A stretch of 64,000 bases of DNA from Phytophthora colocasiae. Its lineage: Eukaryota; Oomycota; Peronosporomycetes; Peronosporales; Peronosporaceae. Positions within the stretch are counted from its first letter, which is position 1, and each line of letters starts with the position of its first letter. A program made the translations under genes and the position numbers. Positions 57,773 through 64,000 of this stretch are shown in pieces. Under the pieces are notes generated by a model that saw only the letters and a list, made by a program, of their open reading frames with translations, was not told the origin of the DNA and did not search any database. The stretch covers positions 62,001-126,000 of the forward strand of contig JAGKQI010000098.1 in assembly GCA_018806915.1 (NCBI GenBank), given 5' to 3'.

Positions 57773-57913
57773 GTTGCCCGCTTTGAATGATGATTAGCCC
57801 ACTTTGATTGTGTGAAAAAACAGTTTTGGGCTGTTTTGGGTTTCTGTCAGCCGCCTAAAATTAATCCTGCCCACATTGGATGCTGATTAGCCCACTTTGG
57901 CCGGCAAAAGGTG
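57773..57913. repeat. Right terminal inverted repeat of the mariner-type element
   Basis: Reverse complement of the left repeat. It lies about 90 bp upstream of the transposase start, so it probably also contains the promoter. Confidence 0.9.
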
Positions 57914-57990
57914 TAGACAATCCACGATTGACAATTCTGAAAATGCTTCCTTGCATGTGCATTAACTTGGTCCCGTTTGTGGACAGCCAA

Positions 57991-58021
57991 CCAAGACCGT
58001 TGCAAGTTGCAACGGTCTTGG
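57991..58021. repeat. Perfect 31 bp palindrome
   Basis: Arms CCAAGACCGTTGCAA and TTGCAACGGTCTTGG around a single G. Three bases separate it from the next palindrome at 58,024 (actual gap 58,022-58,023 plus shared context). Confidence 0.9.
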
Positions 58022-58023
58022 TT

Positions 58024-58062
58024 CATCATTCGATTGTTGCAACTTGCAACAATCGAATGATG
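58024..58062. repeat. Perfect 39 bp palindrome
   Basis: Arms CATCATTCGATTGTTGCAA and its reverse complement around a single C. The centre TTGCAACTTGCAA is the reverse complement of the centre of the neighbouring palindrome (TTGCAAGTTGCAA). Confidence 0.9.
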
Positions 58063-58312
58063 GCGTTGTCGTAAAACTCAATATTATCAGAGGTGGTGTC
58101 CAATCAAGGCAATACCGCCCCCTGTCGCCCACGTAGTCCTCGGTCAAATTTGGCTAGAACTTAATCTGGACTACGTCAAATCCGCAATTTGACCTCAACC
58201 GGTGGAGAGAAATTAGAGGTCTTTAGCAGAACTGTGTCAGTTTGAATTTTACAGACAGCTGTAATGAGACCGTCAAACTGAATCGTCTAACTTTAACACA
58301 ACAGTCCTCGTT

Positions 58313-58724
58313 TGTAACGGGGTTACACGGCGCTGCGCGCCTTGGCTACAATAGGTGTGGTATACACCATCCAGGTCACAAGTCACAGATCCGTGTACAA
58401 CACATAGTGTTTCTCACACGTCACACATGTAGCCAGTTGCTGGCTGTTAGCTCAGAGCCACACATTACATTTGATTAGGATTTAGTATGTTAGATACTAA
58501 ATCCGTTACATTCAGGATTAGGGCAATAAAATAAATAAAAATCAGTTTGCATTTTACATAATTAGTGTTAGTTCCTTTATTATAGGGACACTGATTGTGA
58601 GAGTCCTGTATTTAGTGGACTACTTGGTTCTTGTATAGAACCGAAGGCTAGTGCCTTGCAAGCAGGACTCTACGAGTCAACCCAACTTCCTCTGTGCCGT
58701 GCACACCTACGCAGCCCCGCTGCA
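58313..58724 (+). repeat. 5' LTR of the Ty3/Gypsy element
   Basis: Begins TGTAACGGGGTTACACGG and ends GCTGCA, about 412 bp. An AT-rich AATAAAATAAATAAAAATC near 58,528 could serve as TATA or polyadenylation signal. The end is inferred from TG..CA and the position of the primer-binding site; without the 3' LTR it cannot be confirmed here. Confidence 0.65.
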
Positions 58725-58726
58725 TC

Positions 58727-58738
58727 TGGTAGCACTTG
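58727..58738 (+). other. Candidate primer-binding site
   Basis: TGGTAGCACTTG begins two bases after the LTR end. TGG is the complement of a tRNA CCA tail, and the spacing is usual for Ty3/Gypsy elements. The tRNA was not identified. Confidence 0.5.
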
Positions 58739-58781
58739 TAGTCAATCCAACTCCTGAGTTGAAGACTGTTTCTCTGTGAGA

Positions 58782-59762
58782 ATGGAGCCAGAAGCATACG
58801 CTCACTTGACTCCGAGTCAGCGGGACACGCTTAACAAGCTTACGTCCTTGCTGGGCCCTGAAGGTATGGCGCACCTTGCGTCTCAAGGGCCGGAGGCCGT
58901 CAACGCGCGCCTGGAGGCATTTGCCTCGTACGAGAACGCTCTCGTTGAGCACATTCAGCGGAATGTAAAAGGAGTTAATCCCGCTCCGAGAGCTAAGCCC
59001 GTCACGCTCAGCGTGAAGACCTTTCACGGGCACGAAGGAGAGAACCTCCTATTGTGGACCCGAGAGGTCGAGATGGCCATGGGGGCCGCTATGCTCCAGT
59101 TGGAAGGCCAACGCGTGGCGTTCGCCATCTCTAAGCTCGAAGGTCGAGCACGAGAATGGGCCTTGACGTCTGGGACGTCGGTAGAAATGGCCTTCCCCAC
59201 TTGGGGTGAGCTTAAGGCCAAACTTACGCAAGTATTTGCTCCACCTAACCAGGCGTATCGCGTGCGGTCACGCTTCCTCGCTTGCCGACAGGGCAAGAAG
59301 GACCTGGTGGACTATGTCCAAGAGCTGCGCACGCTCATTGCCGGCATGGCTGCCGATCCTCTACCTGAGGTGGTCACTGTGACTATCTTCATGGAAGGTC
59401 TGAGAGCTGGCGTGGCCAGGACGGAGGCATTCCGTCAGAATCCTCGCACCTTCGAGGACGCTGTTAGCGTGGCATTGAATGGCATTGAATGCTGAACACA
59501 ACTTTAAGTTGTCGAGGGTCGGTGCTAATAGCACAGGGTCCGGGGACCCGAACCCATGGACCTCAGCTATGCTGAAGATGAAGTAGCCGAGCTACGAGCT
59601 GCGGTGCAGCGTATGAGCACTCGTCGGTGCTACACGTGTGGTAGTCCCACACACCTGAGGCCCAACTGCCCTCTGCGCAAAGAGCGCGCCGGCCAGAATG
59701 GCCGCAACCCTGTCGCGGGTCCCGCTTTGGGCTCTGCCCAGGGAAACGACGGCTCCCAGTAG
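58782..59762 (+). pseudogene. Ty3/Gypsy gag, interrupted by a 10 bp duplication
   Basis: ATG at 58,782 starts a Retrotrans_gag-like frame ([32 protein letters not shown]). It stays open to 59,493, where GGCATTGAAT is duplicated in tandem (about 59,470-59,490) and shifts the frame into a stop. The second frame continues 59,491-59,762 with the zinc knuckle CYTCGSPTHLRPNC (C-x2-C-x4-H-x4-C), the nucleic-acid-binding part of the capsid protein. Without the duplication gag would be about 320 residues. Confidence 0.85.
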
Positions 59763-59800
59763 ACGCGGGGCGGTCTACTGGGGAAGAACTGAGTTCTGCA

Positions 59801-60241
59801 GTGCGTGAGAGGCACTGGGGCTCAGCCCCGAAGAGCTCCGTGCTCTTGAACACGGAACGTGTGAGCAAGCAGGGCTTGCTGGTCGTCCATGTGGACGTGA
59901 AGGGCTTCGAGAAGCCGTGGATCGTGTTGATCGATTCAGGAGCGTCTGGCAACTACGTCAGACGCTCCACCGTTGAGGGTAGTCAGCAATATGCTGAGGC
60001 GCTTCGAGCGCGAAGAGGTGACACCGTCACTGTCCGTCTAGCGACGGGCGTCCGTGTCACGGCAGCCAAGGTCCCGATGGACCTACGGCTGAAGTTCCTG
60101 GACTTCGACAGCGTGGAACGCTGCTTGGTCTTGGACCTGGATTCGAGGTACGACCTCATCCTTGGTATGGCGTGGCTGGAGCGCCACGAGCCATGGATCG
60201 ACTGGAGGTCGAAGACCTTAGGTGCTACGCACTTCTCCTAG
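59801..60241 (+). pseudogene. Ty3/Gypsy aspartic protease segment
   Basis: The frame contains VLIDSGASGNYVRRS, the D-S/T-G active-site motif of retropepsins, and LVLDLDSRYDLILGMAWLE, the second hydrophobic strand. It processes the gag-pol product in this family. It lies in a different frame from the end of gag and ends at a TAG at 60,239-60,241, before the spacer. Confidence 0.8.
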
Positions 60242-60429
60242 TGGAGCTTTGGCGAGTCATGAACCCACCTCTGCTAGGAAGCAGAAGCGCTATTGGCGCG
60301 AGCATCGAGCCGAGTCGGCAATGATGCTGGAAGTCGGTGTGTCCGAGTTAGTGGACAGCACCGAGTGCGAGGATCGCAGCTGTTGAGCGCATAGCGCTGG
60401 TTGGCAGTGAGTCAACGTGTGGGCAAAGC

Positions 60430-60670
60430 TCACGTAACCCGAGTGACGCCGGTCATGGACCGTCACTGAATGCCGATGGCATCGGGCCTACCAGGCCGTG
60501 AACTGTGGGGCGGCACGTACTCCGTCGAGTGATACTGGTCGTGGACCAAGTCGATCGCTGAGTGTCTCTGACACTGGACCTGTTACGGTCATTGATTGTG
60601 CAGCGGCACGTACTCCGCTGAGCGGCATCGGTCGTCGACCGAGTGGATCGCTGAGTGTCCTGACACTGGG
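60430..60670 (+). repeat. Imperfect ~100 bp direct repeats in the pol spacer
   Basis: Two to three copies of a segment with CGGCACGTACTCCG, GATCGCTGAGTGTC and TGACACTGG words. In one frame they encode a Ser/Pro/Arg-rich repeat (AARTPSSDTGRGPSRSLSV and a near copy). This is a low-complexity linker between protease and reverse transcriptase. Confidence 0.6.
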
Positions 60671-61186
60671 CCGCGAGAGGCCGAACCTGGGGCGACGGCA
60701 CGTCCTCCGCCGAGCAGCCGAGCTCCGGCCAGGCGCAGACGTCGTAAGGCCCTTCGGGCGAGACGCTCTGCGTCTGAGTCATCCGTGACGTCAAGTGCCG
60801 ACGCACCGGAGGGCTGTGGGCAGCTATACACTCTGGTTGATGGAGTGGGCGGTAGTGCCGAAGGCAGTGTCCTGCTGGACGACTTGCCAAGTGTTGACAA
60901 GCTCCTTGAGCTAGAAGAGATGTCCTTCGCCGACTTTGGCGATGCCTTGAAGGCTGGCGAATTCGCCGAGGTGGTCATCGTTCGACCTGAGGAGGAGTTA
61001 AACTCGTCGTCCCTCGTTGACGAGTCCGTCTTGGCCGAAGTCAAGAAGGCGTTGAACGCCAGGAGTGGATCGGAGATCCTCAAGAATCCCTCGGATCCCT
61101 TCCACTCCTTGCTGAAGGAATATGGAGACGTTGTCTCAGAAGGAACCACCGAGTGGCCTGCCTCCCGACCGAGGCGTTCGTCATGA
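60596..61186 (+). pseudogene. Ty3/Gypsy pol linker frame
   Basis: An acidic linker leads into the reverse transcriptase (LLELEEMSFADFGDALKAGE, LNARSGSEILKNPSDPFHSL, LLKEYGDVVSEG). Near 61,135 one base shifts the frame relative to the main pol frame starting at 61,122. It gives the N-terminal boundary of the reverse transcriptase. Confidence 0.65.
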
Positions 61187-62981
61187 GATCGACTTAGTTC
61201 CCGGAACTAAGTACTGCGTGACCCGACAGTGGCCTCTTCCTAAAGAGCAATGCGACGTCGTTGACGCCTTCTTCCGTGCGAAGCACGCGGCGGGTCTCGT
61301 GCGCGAGAGCAAGTCTCCGCATTCCGCGCCAACGTTCTGTGTCAGAAAGCCGAATGGCAAGTGGCGTATCGTTCACGCTTTTAACAAGCTCAACACTGCC
61401 ACGATTCCGGCGCAGACGCCGATTCCTAGGAAGGATGTTCTTCAGAACAACATGGTGGGTTGCACCATGTACAGTGCACTCGACTTAGTCGATGGGTACT
61501 ATCAGCTGCTCATGAGAGCCAGTGATATTCCGCTTACAGCGGTGAGCACCCCGAGCGGTATGCTCTGGGAGTGGCTCGTCATGCCCCAAGGGCTCTCGAA
61601 CGCGCCCGCAACGTTCAATCGTCTAGTGACGCAGCTGTTCAGGCCCCTACGGGCATTCGCACAAACGTACTTTGACGACGTGTTCGTCCACAGTCAGGCC
61701 GAACACGGCAAGACTGACGTTGAGGTGCACGTGGAACACGTGAGAGCTGTGCTCGAGTGCATGCGCACGAACAAGCTGTACGCCAACGCAGACAAGTGCG
61801 TCTTTGGCGCGGAAGAAATCCCCTTCCTAGGGTGCTTCATTGGGAAGCATGGCCTTCGTGCTGATCCAGCAAAGGTCAAGGCCATTGTGGATTGGCCGGT
61901 TCCCTTGAACCAGAAGGACTTGCGTAAGTGGCTGGGTTTGGCCAACTACTTGCACAAGTACAGCGAGAACTACGCTGAGTTGGCTCGGCCACTGACGGAT
62001 CTCCTTAAGAAGGATGCCGAGTGGGTATGGCGTGCCGAGCACGAGAATGCGTTCACTTGTATCAAGGATAGCCTGCTTCAGGCACCGATACTGGCGCTGC
62101 CAGACCCCGCTCGTCCGTTTATTGTCGTCTGTGACGCCTCTGACTTTGCCATCGGCAGTGCTTTGCTACAAGCGGACGCCGAAGGGCGCGAACGCGTCAT
62201 TGCGTTTGAGTCGCGACAGCTCAAGGCTGCTGAGAAGAACTATCCAGTTCATGACAAGGAGCTACTTGCGATGAAGTACGCTCTCGTCAAATTCAGGGTT
62301 CACCTGCTCGGCTCCAAGCCGTTTGTGATCTACACGGATCATGCGTCACTACGCACAGCGACGCAGTCGCCTCACCTCTCGCAGAGGATGGCCCGATGGC
62401 TCTCCTTCTTTGCGGAGTATAACTTCGAGGTGAAGTACAAGCCTGGCAGGCAGAACGTCCTCGCTGACGCGTTATCACGTCGCCCGGACTATGAGTTATC
62501 TCATGTCACCTCGGTGACGTCGTCCGTGACGGACATGGTTCGAGCAGCGTACGCTCAGGACGACTCTTGTGTCGCGTTGCTCCAAGCTCTGGGGAGCGAT
62601 GAGTTTAAAGACTCAAAGGTGACTCTGTCACGACGCCCAAAGGCGAGACTCCAACGCTACAGCCTGGAAGGCGGTCTGCTGTACTACAGCACGGGTCAGG
62701 ATGACCCACCACGAGTGGTAGTTCCTCACGATGAGGATCTGAAGTACCGTATCCTCTATGAGGCTCACGACACACCCACAGGCGGCCACCTCGGTCGCGA
62801 GAAGACGTACGGCTCGGTGAGCTCCATGTACTGGTGGCCGAAGATGTACAAGTGGGTCAGCACATATGTGCGCACGTGCGAGACGTGTCAGCGGGTTAAA
62901 CCCTCGCCGCATGCGGCTGCGCCTTTGGCGAGCTTTACCTGTACCCTCTGGGTGTTGGCAGTCCATAAGTATGGACTTTAG
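61122..62981 (+). pseudogene. Ty3/Gypsy reverse transcriptase, RNase H and integrase start
   Basis: A 619-codon open frame. Reverse transcriptase: HEIDLVPGTKYCVTRQWPLP, SALDLVDGYYQLLM, LVMPQGLSNAPATFNRLV, and the YFDD active site near residues 183-186. RNase H: VVCDASDFAIGSALL, KELLAMKYAL and YTDHASLR. Integrase zinc region: HDTPTGGHLG..CETCQ. The frame is lost near 62,935, just before the integrase catalytic core. The reverse transcriptase itself looks intact. The truncated copy at 19.5-20.0 kb is a relative. Confidence 0.92.
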
Positions 62982-63877
62982 TGTTTGGCCTGCCGAAGGA
63001 CTCGGCAGGCAACACGGGCGTGGTGGTCTTTGTTGACCGTCTGAGCAAGATGGCTCATCTAGCGGCTGTGCCGGACACCGGCGATGGGGCTGGTACAGCC
63101 ACGATCTTCATCGATCGGGTCTTCCCGCCAGCATGGGCTGCCTGAGACCATTGTCTCGGATCGAGATCCCCGTTTCACGGGTCACTTCTGGACGTCCGTC
63201 TTCAGGTGCTGGGCACTCGACTGGACATGTCCACGGCGGACCATCCGCAGACCGACGGTCAGACCGAACGCGTGAACCGCGTTCTGGAGGACATCCTCCG
63301 CAGCGTATGCGCTGAAACGCCGAAGCGTTGGAGCGCTATGCTCCCTCTCGTTGAGTTCTCCATGAACAATGCGGTGCATGCCTCGACAGGCTTCACCCCG
63401 TTCTACGTGAACGGCCTTGCGCACCCGCGCGTTCCGCTCACTCCGCCACGCGGTAGCCTTGGGCTTGGTGGGGGAGAGGCTGTGCCGTCGCTCGACTCCG
63501 AGCTTGCTGATATCAGCCCTTCTGCTGTGCGTAAACAAGTCGATGACTTCCTCTCGGTGAGATTGAGCGTATTACGCCGTGTACGTGACGCGATGGCTGA
63601 AAGCCAAGACGTTCAGAAGGAACAAGCGGATACAAAAGGTAGAAGCAATGTATGGGAATTTAAGGTCGGTGACCAGGTTTTATTAAACGCTAAGAACCTA
63701 CCTACACATGCAGTGTCAAATGTCTTTAAGACGAAATTGCGTCCGCGTTTCATCGGACCATTTACGGTCGTGGCCAAGAAGGGCCTGGCATACACGCTTG
63801 ACTTGCCAAAGCGGATGCGAACACACCCGGTGTTCTACGTCGGCTTGCTTAAGCCATATCGGGACCCCGCGGGGTGA
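62982..63877 (+). pseudogene. Ty3/Gypsy integrase core and C-terminus, frame-broken
   Basis: Frames follow one another: GVVVFVDRLSKMAHLAAVP (first Asp region, about 63,018-63,075), LPETIVSDRDPRFTGHFW (second Asp, 63,140-63,190), then the open frame 63,206-63,877 with DHPQTDGQTERVNRVLED (catalytic Glu), a GKD-like SH3 fold around FKVGDQVLLNAKNL and RFIGPFTVVAKKG, and HPVFYVGLLKPY. Shifts occur near 63,128 and 63,205. After 63,877 another frame continues to the window edge with a proline/alanine-rich stretch. Confidence 0.85.
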
Positions 63878-64000
63878 GCGCGGAGGCGCTGGCACCGACG
63901 ACACGTGCCCAGGCTGCGTCATCTGCAGCAGCAACGTCACCTGACCTCGCAACTCAGCGAGCTGAAGCTCCTGCTGGTGCAGGCGAGCAGTCAGGGACTG

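Larger units (their letters stand above)
56373..57913 (-). mobile_element. Tc1/mariner-type element, 1,541 bp, apparently intact
   Basis: Flanked by TA on both sides (56,371-56,372 and 57,914-57,915). Terminal inverted repeats of about 140 bp begin CACCTTTTGCCGGCCAAAGT and are essentially identical at the two ends. Each holds several copies of an AAAGTGGGCTAATCA-like word, probably transposase-binding sites. The single gene is complete. Matching ends plus an open gene point to recent insertion. Confidence 0.93.
57914..58312. other. Intergenic stretch with palindromes
   Basis: No open frame. It holds the two perfect palindromes listed separately. The rest (58,063-58,312) shows only loose repeats of CAAATT/AATTTG-type words and nothing I can name. 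Confidence 0.4.
58313..63999 (+). mobile_element. Ty3/Gypsy retroelement, right end outside the window
   Basis: Order: 5' LTR, primer-binding site, gag with zinc knuckle, aspartic protease, a variable spacer with repeats, reverse transcriptase, RNase H, integrase and a C-terminal SH3/chromo-like region running towards the edge. Frame breaks occur in gag, between protease and reverse transcriptase, and three times in the integrase, so this copy is defective as written. The 3' LTR is not in view. Confidence 0.9.

Overview
The window looks like a repeat-rich block of an oomycete nuclear genome, most likely Phytophthora or a close relative. The evidence is: spliced transposase genes with short GT..AG introns; an oomycete-style initiator plus flanking promoter element (TCATTCAACATTT) just upstream of one gene; chromodomain Ty3/Gypsy retroelements; and tyrosine-recombinase transposons carrying a GCR1_C domain (CryptonF type), a group known from fungi and oomycetes. 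Only two ordinary host genes are convincing: a gamma-glutamyl hydrolase and a cupin-like protein at 54.4-56.3 kb. Almost everything else is mobile or tandemly repeated DNA.

Layout. 1-14.1 kb and 18.5-19.4 kb hold a head-to-tail array of a ~1.6 kb unit. Each unit has a tRNA-Lys(UUU)-like gene on the minus strand, a CA-rich tract and several short internal repeats. Three units carry a ~966 bp PIF/Harbinger derivative at the same TTA; the other complete units have the empty site. 14,119-18,476 is a piggyBac element inserted in one unit at TTAA, with a multi-exon minus-strand transposase. 19.4-20.0 kb is an inverted unit scrap fused to a Ty3/Gypsy fragment. 20.0-20.9 kb is AT-rich DNA ending in a Helitron-like 3' terminus. 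20.9-25.4 kb is a decayed Ty3/Gypsy pol split by a 1,278 bp LTR-like insertion. 25.5-26.3 kb is a decayed tyrosine recombinase of a second lineage, and 27.0-28.5 kb is Ty1/Copia debris. 28.9-30.2 kb is an intron-containing HARBI1-like nuclease gene facing a broken coiled-coil gene. 31.9-32.7 kb is a pogo-like deletion derivative.

The most unusual region is 33,516-53,983: exactly eight head-to-tail copies of a ~2.56 kb Crypton, each encoding on the minus strand a 713-residue tyrosine recombinase with a C-terminal GCR1_C domain. No copy is open from end to end, but the differences among copies point to a shared open ancestor. The array lies between two 26 bp inverted repeats (31,904 and 54,048).

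After the two host genes comes a clean 1,541 bp Tc1/mariner-type element (56,373-57,913) with ~140 bp near-perfect inverted repeats, TA flanks and an intact two-exon DD34E transposase. It sits just upstream of the cupin gene. Then come two adjacent perfect palindromes with a common core. The window ends in a Ty3/Gypsy element (58,313 to the edge): 5' LTR, primer-binding site, gag, protease, and RT-RNase H-integrase with several frame breaks.

Many copies of the two big arrays differ by one-base indels in homopolymers. Part of the 'decay' may therefore be uncorrected long-read error, so frame breaks should be read with care.
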